Positions 19,428 to 32,542 of a DNA stretch of 64,000 nt are shown here, one piece after another. The notes beneath the pieces are model-generated. The model saw only the letters and a program-made list of their open reading frames with translations. It searched no databases and was not told the DNA's origin. Origin of the DNA: Diplonema papillatum (taxonomy: Eukaryota; Euglenozoa; Diplonemea; Diplonemida; Diplonemidae); NCBI GenBank assembly GCA_030068145.1, contig JAPJBO010000041.1, forward strand, positions 310,001 to 374,000. The letters are read 5' to 3'. The translations under genes were made by a program, and so were the position numbers. How positions within the stretch are numbered: position 1 is the first letter of the stretch; every line of letters starts with the position of its first letter.

Positions 19428-21690
19428 GAGTAAACAGTGTCTTTCCAGCCACTTCGTGGCGAAGTCTTCTTTCGGGGGTTTTCTGGATGTCCTTAGTCCT
19501 AGAATGCGGTTTTCCCCTTCAATGTATTGTGCTCGGCTAAAAAGACGTAGGCAGCGTGTTTTGGGTTGAGCCCCAGAAGGTCAAAATGGCGGTTGAAAAT
19601 GTGTCTCCACAGTCGGGCAAGTCGTCAAAAAACCCTAACTGGCGGAATTGATAATTTCACCGGCGCGGCAGTGGAACGTGGAAATCCGTGGAAATTTCCA
19701 CGATTTCCATTTCCACGATTTCCATTTCCACGTGGATCCACGTCCCGAACCCTGAGCTATTTTAGCTATTTTAGCTATTTTCAGCTATAGCTAGCTAGCT
19801 ATAGCTAGCTATCAGCTAGCTATAGCTAAGTCTCACACTGTTTGTTTTGTGGTTGCTCGTTCCAAACTTGAAGACGACACAGGGCGACTACAAGTGGGAA
19901 AGCGATCAACCGGCACGCACAAACAAAACGAAGCGCCTGTCTGTTTCGGTTTGAACCGGGGGGAGGCAGGGATTTAGTTTGTTCCACGACCGAATTGCTA
20001 CGGGGTTCCACACGCCTTATACTTCATGTGTGAGCCCGTCCGTCCCTATCTCTTGAAACTGCGTCGAAGTGCCTGCCGCTGTTTATCACAGTGAATCACG
20101 GTCACGGTCTATCAGGTCCATCCCTAGTCCCTAGAGCTGCATCGAATTGCCCGGTGCTGTATTCTTCGGTCTATCTCGGTCTATCAAGAGGGGATGGACC
20201 GGCTCAATGTGGTTCATTTTGAAATGAACTCCACGAGTGTTTTCACCTCACATCATTCCTCCTGATGGGAGCTATGCTTCGATGAGTTGTATTGACAAGG
20301 GATCTGTTGCGATAAAATGCGCATCGATTGGCGCGCGATTCTGGGCGTAAAAAGGTGACGGTCAGTCTTGGGACTAACGTGTAACCAATCTGAGTTTGCG
20401 CTCTTATTCACGTCAACGAAAGGGGAGAAGAAAGAGAAGCAGGTCTCAGAATTCACATGAGCCAAAATCCAAACCTGAAACGGTAACATACCAAGTTTCA
20501 CTGGAGTGCCCGTTCCCGGCGAGCTACGAGGGAACGAACCTGTAAGAGTGCCAACGCTACTCTTTCTATAACGTACATATAAAAGGTGTCACGGGATAAG
20601 CCGGCAGCCGCTGCTTAACGGCTTATCACGTGAGCGGCCCTGAGATTACCCTCAGGTGACACCACATGTATTTTACAACACTTGCCCCGGTTCCTGTCCC
20701 TACCTGTGTCAAACCGTGTCAACCTGTACCTCCCAGTCTGTCTTTCCTTCTCAGCCTATCTTCGTCTTCGGGGCATATCCAAACACGGAACCGCTCTGCG
20801 CAAGGTAGGGCCTAGCCCCCTCTTCCCGCCTTCGCCAAGGCCGGCTGCAGGGAAAGTGGTCGCCACAAAGGAAATACCCCGAAACTCCCTGAAGTTCCCC
20901 GATACTCCCCGATATTTTCGTCTGGACCAGGTGGACAACACGTGAAAAGACAACACGTGAATGCCACACGTCATCTTCATGCCGTGTGAAATCACGTAAA
21001 ACTTCCATAGCTTATGGTCGCGTAGAGAGTGCATACGAGATCGCTAGGCGAGTCTCCTCCCAAACACGCTGCCAGCGTTCTCTTCATTCATCGCCACCAG
21101 GATATAAGACCAGAAGAAAGGAAACTAAATTAGTACAGTACCCGAACACCTCAAACAATTTCATCTATTCCTGTCCCTCGCCCGCTGGCTTTGGCGCGCA
21201 GTCTTGTGACAACGGGGCTGCATTTACATGCAGTGCCACAAGTCGCACGACCCTGACGTCCCTTTCTTTTGTCTCACGGAACTTTCCGAAGGAGTCTGCT
21301 AGACTTGACGAACTTACAGGGTGTTTGTTCGTCGGGAAGAAATTGTTTTTTTGTATAAGCACCTGCTTTGTAGGAAATGCTTGAGGAGACTGCCAGTTGC
21401 GATAGATCAAAGGAGGTAAATGTGCTGTAGCCCACATAACACAGGCGAATCTGGGTTCAGTGGCGGGCGCAACAAGACTCTCATTTCTCACGAACGGGGG
21501 GGTCGGTCCTGCTTTTAGCTTTGTAGGTTCTCCCGACTCCCCAAATCGTGGTTAGCACAAACTCAAGAGGTAGTCAACTATTCCCTGCAGTAATAGCATA
21601 CTTTCAAAAAAAAAAAAAAAAAAAGGCTCGAAAATTTCATCAGCTGGCAAGCCGGCTGATCGTGCGCACACTGGGCGGGCGATGAAAAAA
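19428..21690. other. Intergenic stretch rich in element fragments
   Basis: From left to right: MITE A fragment (19495-19570). A segment at about 19617-19740 related to 47040-47165 (AATTGATAATTTC, GGATCCACGTCCC). An AGCT-only patch (19758-19828). TATCAC/GGTCTATC-type short repeats (20000-20210). A 105-bp repeat (about 20285-20395). Nested palindromes (about 20585-20665: ATAAGCCG...CGGCTTAT inside GGTGTCAC...GGTGACACC). The left half of MITE J (21345-21480). Repeat C (21485-21610). No supported gene. Confidence 0.6.
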
Positions 21691-24600
21691 AACGCGTTCA
21701 ACCCGACGCCTCTAGGGACTGGTGGGGGGTGAGAGAGGTGGAAAGGGCACCGGCTTCACGCACGAAAGAAAAAAACGCGTTCAACCCGACGCCTCTAGGG
21801 ACTGGTGGGGGGTGAGAGAGGTGGAAAGGGCACCGGCTTCACGCACGAAAGAAAAAAACGCGTTCAACCCGACGCCTCTAGGGACTGGTGGGGGGTGAGA
21901 GAGGTGGAAAGGGCACCGGCTTCACGCACGAAAGAAAAAAACGCGTTCAACCCGACGCCTCTAGGGACTGGTGGGGGGTGAGAGAGGTGGAAAGGGCACC
22001 GGCTTCACGCACGAAAGAAAAAAACGCGTTCAACCCGACGCCTCTAGGGACTGGTGGGGGGTGAGAGAGGTGGAAAGGGCACCGGCTTCACGCACGAAAG
22101 AAAAAAACGCGTTCAACCCGACGCCTCTAGGGACTGGTGGGGGGTGAGAGAGGTGGAAAGGGCACCGGCTTCACGCACGAAAGAAAAAAACGCGTTCAAC
22201 CCGACGCCTCTAGGGACTGGTGGGGGGTGAGAGAGGTGGAAAGGGCACCGGCTTCACGCACGAAAGAAAAAAACGCGTTCAACCCGACGCCTCTAGGGAC
22301 TGGTGGGGGGTGAGAGAGGTGGAAAGGGCACCGGCTTCACGCACGAAAGAAAAAAACGCGTTCAACCCGACGCCTCTAGGGACTGGTGGGGGGTGAGAGA
22401 GGTGGAAAGGGCACCGGCTTCACGCACGAAAGAAAAAAACGCGTTCAACCCGACGCCTCTAGGGACTGGTGGGGGGTGAGAGAGGTGGAAAGGGCACCGG
22501 CTTCACGCACGAAAGAAAAAAACGCGTTCAACCCGACGCCTCTAGGGACTGGTGGGGGGTGAGAGAGGTGGAAAGGGCACCGGCTTCACGCACGAAAGAA
22601 AAAAACGCGTTCAACCCGACGCCTCTAGGGACTGGTGGGGGGTGAGAGAGGTGGAAAGGGCACCGGCTTCACGCACGAAAGAAAAAAACGCGTTCAACCC
22701 GACGCCTCTAGGGACTGGTGGGGGGTGAGAGAGGTGGAAAGGGCACCGGCTTCACGCACGAAAGAAAAAAACGCGTTCAACCCGACGCCTCTAGGGACTG
22801 GTGGGGGGTGAGAGAGGTGGAAAGGGCACCGGCTTCACGCACGAAAGAAAAAAACGCGTTCAACCCGACGCCTCTAGGGACTGGTGGGGGGTGAGAGAGG
22901 TGGAAAGGGCACCGGCTTCACGCACGAAAGAAAAAAACGCGTTCAACCCGACGCCTCTAGGGACTGGTGGGGGGTGAGAGAGGTGGAAAGGGCACCGGCT
23001 TCACGCACGAAAGAAAAAAACGCGTTCAACCCGACGCCTCTAGGGACTGGTGGGGGGTGAGAGAGGTGGAAAGGGCACCGGCTTCACGCACGAAAGAAAA
23101 AAACGCGTTCAACCCGACGCCTCTAGGGACTGGTGGGGGGTGAGAGAGGTGGAAAGGGCACCGGCTTCACGCACGAAAGAAAAAAACGCGTTCAACCCGA
23201 CGCCTCTAGGGACTGGTGGGGGGTGAGAGAGGTGGAAAGGGCACCGGCTTCACGCACGAAAGAAAAAAACGCGTTCAACCCGACGCCTCTAGGGACTGGT
23301 GGGGGGTGAGAGAGGTGGAAAGGGCACCGGCTTCACGCACGAAAGAAAAAAACGCGTTCAACCCGACGCCTCTAGGGACTGGTGGGGGGTGAGAGAGGTG
23401 GAAAGGGCACCGGCTTCACGCACGAAAGAAAAAAACGCGTTCAACCCGACGCCTCTAGGGACTGGTGGGGGGTGAGAGAGGTGGAAAGGGCACCGGCTTC
23501 ACGCACGAAAGAAAAAAACGCGTTCAACCCGACGCCTCTAGGGACTGGTGGGGGGTGAGAGAGGTGGAAAGGGCACCGGCTTCACGCACGAAAGAAAAAA
23601 ACGCGTTCAACCCGACGCCTCTAGGGACTGGTGGGGGGTGAGAGAGGTGGAAAGGGCACCGGCTTCACGCACGAAAGAAAAAAACGCGTTCAACCCGACG
23701 CCTCTAGGGACTGGTGGGGGGTGAGAGAGGTGGAAAGGGCACCGGCTTCACGCACGAAAGAAAAAAACGCGTTCAACCCGACGCCTCTAGGGACTGGTGG
23801 GGGGTGAGAGAGGTGGAAAGGGCACCGGCTTCACGCACGAAAGAAAAAAACGCGTTCAACCCGACGCCTCTAGGGACTGGTGGGGGGTGAGAGAGGTGGA
23901 AAGGGCACCGGCTTCACGCACGAAAGAAAAAAACGCGTTCAACCCGACGCCTCTAGGGACTGGTGGGGGGTGAGAGAGGTGGAAAGGGCACCGGCTTCAC
24001 GCACGAAAGAAAAAAACGCGTTCAACCCGACGCCTCTAGGGACTGGTGGGGGGTGAGAGAGGTGGAAAGGGCACCGGCTTCACGCACGAAAGAAAAAAAC
24101 GCGTTCAACCCGACGCCTCTAGGGACTGGTGGGGGGTGAGAGAGGTGGAAAGGGCACCGGCTTCACGCACGAAAGAAAAAAACGCGTTCAACCCGACGCC
24201 TCTAGGGACTGGTGGGGGGTGAGAGAGGTGGAAAGGGCACCGGCTTCACGCACGAAAGAAAAAAACGCGTTCAACCCGACGCCTCTAGGGACTGGTGGGG
24301 GGTGAGAGAGGTGGAAAGGGCACCGGCTTCACGCACGAAAGAAAAAAACGCGTTCAACCCGACGCCTCTAGGGACTGGTGGGGGGTGAGAGAGGTGGAAA
24401 GGGCACCGGCTTCACGCACGAAAGAAAAAAACGCGTTCAACCCGACGCCTCTAGGGACTGGTGGGGGGTGAGAGAGGTGGAAAGGGCACCGGCTTCACGC
24501 ACGAAAGAAAAAAACGCGTTCAACCCGACGCCTCTAGGGACTGGTGGGGGGTGAGAGAGGTGGAAAGGGCACCGGCTTCACGCACGAAAGAAAAAAACGC

Positions 24601-26009
24601 GTTCAACCCGACGCCTCTAGGGACTGGTGGGGGGTGAGAGAGGTGGAAAGGGCACCGGCTTCACGCACGAAAGAAAAAAACGCGTTCAACCCGACGCCTC
24701 TAGGGACTGGTGGGGGGTGAGAGAGGTGGAAAGGGCACCGGCTTCACGCACGAAAGAAAAAAACGCGTTCAACCCGACGCCTCTAGGGACTGGTGGGGGG
24801 TGAGAGAGGTGGAAAGGGCACCGGCTTCACGCACGAAAGAAAAAAACGCGTTCAACCCGACGCCTCTAGGGACTGGTGGGGGGTGAGAGAGGTGGAAAGG
24901 GCACCGGCTTCACGCACGAAAGAAAAAAACGCGTTCAACCCGACGCCTCTAGGGACTGGTGGGGGGTGAGAGAGGTGGAAAGGGCACCGGCTTCACGCAC
25001 GAAAGAAAAAAACGCGTTCAACCCGACGCCTCTAGGGACTGGTGGGGGGTGAGAGAGGTGGAAAGGGCACCGGCTTCACGCACGAAAGAAAAAAACGCGT
25101 TCAACCCGACGCCTCTAGGGACTGGTGGGGGGTGAGAGAGGTGGAAAGGGCACCGGCTTCACGCACGAAAGAAAAAAACGCGTTCAACCCGACGCCTCTA
25201 GGGACTGGTGGGGGGTGAGAGAGGTGGAAAGGGCACCGGCTTCACGCACGAAAGAAAAAAACGCGTTCAACCCGACGCCTCTAGGGACTGGTGGGGGGTG
25301 AGAGAGGTGGAAAGGGCACCGGCTTCACGCACGAAAGAAAAAAACGCGTTCAACCCGACGCCTCTAGGGACTGGTGGGGGGTGAGAGAGGTGGAAAGGGC
25401 ACCGGCTTCACGCACGAAAGAAAAAAACGCGTTCAACCCGACGCCTCTAGGGACTGGTGGGGGGTGAGAGAGGTGGAAAGGGCACCGGCTTCACGCACGA
25501 AAGAAAAAAACGCGTTCAACCCGACGCCTCTAGGGACTGGTGGGGGGTGAGAGAGGTGGAAAGGGCACCGGCTTCACGCACGAAAGAAAAAAACGCGTTC
25601 AACCCGACGCCTCTAGGGACTGGTGGGGGGTGAGAGAGGTGGAAAGGGCACCGGCTTCACGCACGAAAGAAAAAAACGCGTTCAACCCGACGCCTCTAGG
25701 GACTGGTGGGGGGTGAGAGAGGTGGAAAGGGCACCGGCTTCACGCACGAAAGAAAAAAACGCGTTCAACCCGACGCCTCTAGGGACTGGTGGGGGGTGAG
25801 AGAGGTGGAAAGGGCACCGGCTTCACGCACGAAAGAAAAAAACGCGTTCAACCCGACGCCTCTAGGGACTGGTGGGGGGTGAGAGAGGTGGAAAGGGCAC
25901 CGGCTTCACGCACGAAAGAAAAAAACGCGTTCAACCCGACGCCTCTAGGGACTGGTGGGGGGTGAGAGAGGTGGAAAGGGCACCGGCTTCACGCACGAAA
26001 GAAAAAAAA
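21691..26009 (+). repeat. 83-bp satellite array, about 52 copies, nearly invariant
   Basis: The unit starts AACGCGTTCAACCCGACGCC, contains a G-rich run (GGTGGGGGGTGAGAGAGGTGG), and ends GCACGAAAGAAAAA. Spacing measured at several points is exactly 83. The distance 21691 to 25924 is 51 periods, plus a last unit with one extra A. I noticed no substitutions between units. It is flanked by AAAAAAAACGCG at both ends. The final CGCG is followed directly by ACAATG, the start codon of the gene at 26017. Its role is unknown. Confidence 0.97.
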
Positions 26010-26016
26010 CGCGACA

Positions 26017-26160
26017 ATGTCCGAGTTAGCGAAGCGCATCGAATTGGCCGACCAGCTCTCAAAATGCGGAATGGGGGCGAGGCAGGTGAAGACGCTCACG
26101 TGCCTTAGAGTCAGCGTTGGTTCTAATTCGCGGAGGGATATTGAAGGCGTATACGAGATG
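26017..26160 (+). CDS. TRIM-like gene, inferred exon 1
   Basis: ATG seven bases after the satellite. 48 codons (MSELAKRIELADQLSKCG ... RRDIEGVYEM) end before GTACGT at 26161, a phase-0 donor. The peptide is helical and basic with two Cys (18 and 29), not a RING. It joins in frame to the acceptor at 27328. The start has a purine at -3 (ACAATGT). It could alternatively be a separate short gene. Confidence 0.5.
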
Positions 26161-27328
26161 GTACGTGGCACTTTTCTGTTCAGAGTTAAAGTTCGCTTGA
26201 AATTCCGGGAGTTTAGGGTCTCCGTGTGACCGTTGATGAATGGATTCTCTTAGAGCAAGAAAGGGGTCGTTAGGTATTGGTGCTGGTTTTGAGGGATAAG
26301 GAAAAGGTTTTATTTCCCTTCGGGGGACGGATAGAGCCATGGGAGGCTGTCAGCTTCTCCATCCGGCACTCGGCTCAAGATGATCATCTTGCGGTGTTAG
26401 CTGCATGGGATTTCGCCCCGTGCAACAGCTGAGTGTCTTGCACGCTTTCGTTATGGGTTATGGCTAGCCATGTCCGGGACTGTTTGTGACCGACACCAAG
26501 ATAGATCAAAGGAGGTAAATGTGCTGTAGCCCACACGAAACCCAGGAAAAGCTGGGTTTAGTGGCGGGCGTAAGCGTTCAACAAAAAATACTCACGTGGG
26601 CGGCCCTGAGGTTACCCCCTCACGAAATAAGCACAAGGCAGTATTTACATAAGCGCCAGCTTGAAAGGAAATGCTCGACGATGCTGCCCGACAAAGAACA
26701 GAAGGGATTTCAAGTGCTGTAACTACCGAACCACGTGTTGAACGGACGTGAGGTCATGCGGGTCTTCCCCGACACGACAAATCACACAAACACAACAGGT
26801 CAAAGTCCTGAGTGAGAAACAACACACGGTGGTGTAAGCGAAGAACAAATCAGATTGTGTTAGTTTTGTATTTGCTTACGGTAAGGCTTACCTCCATATT
26901 TCCTCCTTCCATTCGGAGTCGAAGCAGCTACGTCGAGTATTTTTGTAGTACTAGCCATCATGCGGGTTGTCCTGCAACAATGTACTGTTGTTCTTCTGCC
27001 TGCCGCTGTCTGTACCACGGTACACCGTGGTCTCATCCCTGGAACTTCATAGACTTGCTTGGAGCTGTCTATCGCGGCGAAGATCCACCGTGGTCTATCA
27101 GGTCCATTCCCCTGGAATTTTACAGAATTGCTTGGAGCTGTCTGTCACAGTGTGCATGCACCATGCCCTATCCCTGGTGCTCGCAGGATGTGGTTGGAGC
27201 TGTCTATCACGATGAAGATACTGCCGTGGTCTATATCCCCTCGAACTTCATAGAATGGCTTGAACGAGCTCTCCATCACGAGTGGCTTTAACGAGCTCTC
27301 CATCACGAGGCGTCCAATACACTCACAG
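26161..27328 (+). other. Inferred intron of the TRIM-like gene
   Basis: GTACGT to CACTCACAG. It contains reversed repeat B (about 26177-26240), reversed repeat I (26335-26440), part of MITE J (26500-26600), the first copy of a direct repeat (26644-26945), and short degenerate repeats of the type GGAGCTGTCTATCAC (27000-27300). Confidence 0.5.
26644..26945 (+). repeat. Direct repeat K, copy 1 (in intron)
   Basis: Shares with 28581-28846 the string TTTACATAAGCGCCAGCTTG through CATTCGGAGTCGAAGCAGC, about 260 alignable bases with several small indels. The two copies bracket the main exon of the TRIM-like gene. Confidence 0.85.
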
Positions 27329-28573
27329 CTCGAGGAGATCGTCAACGATTCGCCGCTGTGGGGCAAAGGCGGGAAGCGGCTGTACTGCGGGGCCGGGATG
27401 CTGTGGATTTTCGGCGACGAGGACGACGTCGCGGCCCAGCGCGGGCGGGTGCGGAGCGCCGAGCGCGGGAAGCAGTACCCGACGGACTGCCACGCTTGGC
27501 AGCAGGCCGACGGCCACGGCGGGTGGGAGGCCATGCCGGACAGGCTGAAGGTCGACCTGGCTCACAGCATCGACGTCTCGATCCAACCCCGCGAGATGAG
27601 CTGCCCCATCGACGGCGAAAAACTCTGCCTCTACGACCACGACATCGACGAACTCGTCTGCCACGTGTGCGCGCTGTCCGGCAGGAGTGTAGGGCACACC
27701 GTCGTCTCCATCGACGAGTTCATGCAGAAGACCATGGCACAGGTCCACGAAGTCAAACAACGCCACACGCACGCGAAGGAGGAGGTCGGGAAATGCCGCA
27801 CGTTCTTCCAACAACTGCAGAACCAGCGGTACGAGTACGAGAAGATGAAGCAGCAGGTGCAAGGCAGCATCGAGGCGGCCATAGAGTACCTGCGGCAGGA
27901 GGAGCAGAAGGAGCTCGCCCGCATCGACGCCATGCGCGAGCGGAACGAACGCGTCGTGTGGGAGAAGCTGGGCGAGGCGGAGATGGCGCTCCAAGAGCTG
28001 AACGCGAGGCTCGACACCGCCGACGGCGTTTTGGAGGAGACGCACCCACCCGCCTTCCACAAGCGCGTGAAGGAGTTCTTCGACAAGCAAGCAGACGACG
28101 TCCCGCTTCCGCCGGTCGAATCCAGCCAGTACGAGAACTACACGCCGCAAATCCACACGCTCCCCTTGCACCGCGTCGTGCCGCCCGTTGGCACCACGGT
28201 CCGCATCCCCCAGAGCACGCTTCTCCTGACGGAAGGTCAAACCGACGTCGGCAACGTGTGCTTCCAAGGGTTGTTCTTCGAGTTGCACCTGAAGCACTCC
28301 CCGACGCACATGGGCGTGTTCCTGCACTGCCCCATCTGCGATCCGGTGTACGTCACGATGGAGTGGGCCCTCGACATTCTGGACCTCAACCGCGACCCGC
28401 TGATCACCACCAAAGTCGCCGACGGGAAGTTCCCCAAGGACTCGGCCATCGGCTGGCAGAACGCGATCTCCCTTGACACCCTACGCCGCCACCCCGCCGT
28501 CGAGATGACCATTGAACTCCGCCACATCACCTACGACCTCGTCCCGCCCAACGCCATCCAAGCCCGAAACTGA
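27329..28573 (+). CDS. TRIM-like protein: B-box-like motif, coiled coil, MATH-like C-terminus; main exon
   Basis: Starts after acceptor ACTCACAG (27321-27328, phase 0: CTC GAG GAG) and ends TGA; with exon 1 the protein is about 462 residues. A Trp/Cys/His-bearing N-terminal block comes first. A B-box-like finger (CPIDGEKLCLYDHD ... LVCHVCALSGRSVGH) follows at about residues 140-172, in which two usual His/Cys ligands are Asp. A coiled coil runs to about 290 (KMKQQVQGSIEAAIEYLRQE). The C-terminal 110 residues fit a MATH/TRAF sandwich (GVFLHCPICDPVYVTMEWAL, AIGWQNAISLDTL, VEMTIELRHITYDL). B-box, coiled coil and MATH is the TRIM37 order, but no RING is visible, so ubiquitin-ligase activity is not supported. 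The domain calls are by eye. Confidence 0.75.
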   Translation, partial: LEEIVNDSPLWGKGGKRLYCGAGMLWIFGDEDDVAAQRGRVRSAERGKQYPTDCHAWQQADGHGGWEAMPDRLKVDLAHSIDVSIQPREMSCPIDGEKLCLYDHDIDELVCHVCALSGRSVGHTVVSIDEFMQKTMAQVHEVKQRHTHAKEEVGKCRTFFQQLQNQRYEYEKMKQQVQGSIEAAIEYLRQEEQKELARIDAMRERNERVVWEKLGEAEMALQELNARLDTADGVLEETHPPAFHKRVKEFFDKQADDVPLPPVESSQYENYTPQIHTLPLHRVVPPVGTTVRIPQSTLLLTEGQTDVGNVCFQGLFFELHLKHSPTHMGVFLHCPICDPVYVTMEWALDILDLNRDPLITTKVADGKFPKDSAIGWQNAISLDTLRRHPAVEMTIELRHITYDLVPPNAIQARN

Positions 28574-28580
28574 GTCGTTT

Positions 28581-28846
28581 TTTACATAAGCGCCAGCTTG
28601 AAAGGAAATGCTCGACGATGCTGCCCGACAAAGAACAGAAGGGATCCAAAGTGCTGTACCTACCGAACCACGTGTTGAACGGACGGTCATGCGGGTCTAC
28701 CCCTACACGACAAATCACACAAACACAACAGGTCAAAACTGGTGTAAGCGAAGAACAAATCAGATTGTGTTTGTCCCTATTTGCCCCTTACCTCTATATT
28801 TCCCCCCTTCCATTCGGAGTCGAAGCAGCTACGTCTAGTATTTTTG
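28581..28846 (+). repeat. Direct repeat K, copy 2 (3' flank)
   Basis: Begins seven bases after the stop codon at 28573, so it would form the 3' UTR. Its partner is in the intron at 26644-26945. Confidence 0.85.
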
Positions 28847-29135
28847 CGTTTTCCACCACCACGAGCCTCCCCCCCCCCCCCCCTTCTCGCCTTAGATCCG
28901 ACAAACTAGAGTTGCAGTTGTTTTTCTTTTTGTTTTCTTTTTCTCCTAGCACACGGTGTGAGCGTTTGCCAGCTGGTTGCTCGAATCGTCGTTTTCTTCT
29001 ACGCGCCAAAGTTCCTGTTATGACCACCACGGTTGTAGGGGGGCATTCTTTCCCCGTGACGGACTTTCCTGTGAAGCAACTCGGGACGATAACATGAGAA
29101 GAGACGGAGTTAAAGGGGAGGAGTGATGCCGAGGG

Positions 29136-29910
<775 letters not shown>

Positions 29911-30079
29911 TCTCCCTCGCCTCCCTCTGCTCTCGCAGCGCGTTCTTGCATCCCCCGCCGTTGTGTTTCGACAGAACGTTCAAGAAACCTTGATTCTGAA
30001 GACTCGGCAACACAAAAGCATGTTGGACCAAATAAACTTGGAACGACTTGTGGTGTACCAGGCTTGTTTTTTGGTTTTG

Positions 30080-30190
30080 GTCGTCAGATTGGTTACACGT
30101 TAGTCCCAAAAACTGACCGTCACTTTTTTACGCCCAGAATCGCTCGCCAGTGAGGATGCGCATTTTATCGCAACAGATCCCTTGTCAATA
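30080..30190 (+). repeat. Dispersed repeat H
   Basis: About 105 bases (GTTACACGTTAGTCCCAAAA ... GATCCCTTGTCAATAC) match the reverse complement of about 20285-20395 with few differences. No frame. Confidence 0.75.
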
Positions 30191-32542
30191 CTAATCAGGT
30201 CGATGGCGAGCAGTTTATTTTTTTCTCCTTTCATTTTCTTTTCTCTTTCCCCTCTCGCCTTCAAAGTTGTACAGGAAATAACGCTGGAAAGCAACATTCT
30301 CAACTTTCGGATTCGCGGTCGTCGTTGGCGCCGCTCGGGATCCTTGGACCTGCGTTTTGCAAAAAGCAGGTTGTCGCAGCGAACCGTTGCGTCCCGGAAG
30401 ACTAGGAAGTATTCGCTGTTTAAGTACCGGAATTGGACTAATGTTGAACCGGGTAAAAAATTGGACCCGTTTTGGCGGGGTGTCCCAGGGTCAATCGATT
30501 CGGCATTATTCGGGGATTTGTGTTCTGCAGAATATCGCTGGTGTTTGCCCGCGCCTTGGGGTGCTGCGGGAGTGGGACCCCCTCATTGCGGGAGTGGCAC
30601 TCCCGCATTGACTTAGTATATGGCTGCTGAAGTCCGGGGTGCAATCGAAGCATATGATCCATCATTTTGCTCTTTTCTTTGAATGGAAGAGTTGTGTGGA
30701 GAACCCCACGAAGATCACAACGACCTTTCTGCAACGACGTAGAGAATGAAGGAGAGACAGCAAATACACGAACACGCAACAAGGAGGAGAGTACTGTTGG
30801 TGCAAGCGGCTTTGCTATTGTGTTTGAAGGTTAATCCGAGTTCCTAGCCCAATGGACAGGGACCGGAGGGGGTTAGAGGGCGAGACGGAAGTCGATCAAC
30901 TGGCACGCACAAACGAATGCGGAAGCGCCTGTTCTTTTTCTTTGGTTCTTCGCTTCCTTTCTTCTTTCGACTCAAGAACGCCGCGCCAGTTGCGAATCGC
31001 AAAGGAGAGAATAAGCTGGAACTCCACACAGAACACAGGATAATGGAGCAAACTTCGCAAAACCTCAAACGAGAGAAACGTGCTGCAGCCCACACGGAGC
31101 ACAGGCCAATCTGGGTTCAGTGGGCAAGACCGTTTGCGGTTTCTTGCTCCTTCCCCTTTGTTCGTTCAGCCGTCAAACTTATTCACACGGGCGGCTCAAA
31201 ACCTTAGGAAGCCCCCGGGTTCGGAATGCACACCAAAACCTCGTTTTAAGATTTCTTCTCCGCTTTGGAGGTCCAACATGACTTTTCCAAAAAAAAGCCG
31301 AAACGAAAACGGCCCTGAAACAGCCTCACTGGCTGGCTCACACTCAACGGCAGTGCGAAAGTGTCAGCCGTACAGTAACATTACAATTCAATTGTATTAT
31401 ACGGTTGGACACCTCGAGCATGTTCAGTTTGGTTCTCTTTTCTCTGTTGCCGCCTTCTGTCCTGCGTTTTCCAACAGTTTTCAGCACCGTTCCTCCGATC
31501 GGTTATTTCTCCCGCCTCCCATTCCCCTACATGTTCCTGCACTCCCTTAGAGCACCGCTTTCTATTTTTTTTTCGCTTTCCAACCCTCGTACTGCCTCTT
31601 ACCATCATCTTGAACGTTCGAGCATACAAGTTTTCTTCGGGCCAAGAACGGCCCGTTGGATACCAATGCGAACCCGCAAACCACATCGTATATTTCTAGG
31701 GGGGTTCTTTCATATCGTCACTTTGCATCACTCAGCAGCGGGGGCGAAGCGGCGAGCAGGTGGCCCGGAAGGATCGTTGCCCGCCAGAAGAAGGCAACAG
31801 GCAACAAAAAGTGGGGGGCCCAAGACTACACTCCTCGAAGGAATGTACTAGGGTCGGTCACAAACAGTCCCGGACATGGCTAGCCATAACCCATAATGAA
31901 TACAGCCCGTAACCATATTTATCAACGGTCACACGGAGACCCTAAAACCGCGGAATTTCAAGCGAACTTTAACTCTAAAAGACACTCACCCGCACATGCG
32001 CCCGCTACTACCGCGAATAAGATATGCGTACCAACAACATGTGAACCCTTTCGACGATGGTCACCCGGCGACTTCAACCCCCCGGATCCTCAAGCGAACC
32101 TTCACGCTCAAACGAGCCCATTTGCAACTGCCGGACGGTAGACACAACCGATATCGTCGGAGGGGGGGAAAAAGAAAGAGAACTTCTCAAAACTCGAAAC
32201 AGCCTGAAGTGGGGTGAGCTGGGGGAAAAGCGACGGCTTTTCTTGAAAGTATGCAAATCCTGCAGGGAATAGTAGACCAGACCTCTTGAGTTTGTGCTGC
32301 TCACGACGGCGGCCTATCGTACCCCTTTGTGTCGTGAGAAAAGAGCGAAGAACGAAAAGCACCTTCCTTTTTCAGCACTACCAATCTTGCGGGTTGTCTT
32401 TCAATGTATTGTGCAGGCTAAAAAAGACGGGCAGCGTGTTTGGGCCGTTGATCTTAATTCTAGCCTGAAAATGGCAAAGTACACACAAGTGTGGGAACCG
32501 ATCAACCGGGCACGCGGCAAACAAACCGAAGCGCCTGTCTTT
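30191..32542. other. Gene-free stretch with repeat fragments
   Basis: No supported gene. Fragments of MITE J (about 31010-31140), the 44-bp unit plus repeat B (31855-31985), a second repeat B (32040-32115), reversed repeat C (32240-32350) and a MITE A piece (32375-32530) are visible. Short T-rich tracts near 31430-31570 only mimic membrane segments. Confidence 0.5.

Noticed and set aside
21691..26009. CRISPR-like array (regular repeats)
   Set aside because: Units are contiguous with no variable spacers; it is a head-to-tail satellite in a eukaryotic context. The same applies to the arrays at 13.2, 14.0, 17.2, 17.9, 33.5, 34.2 and 34.8 kb.
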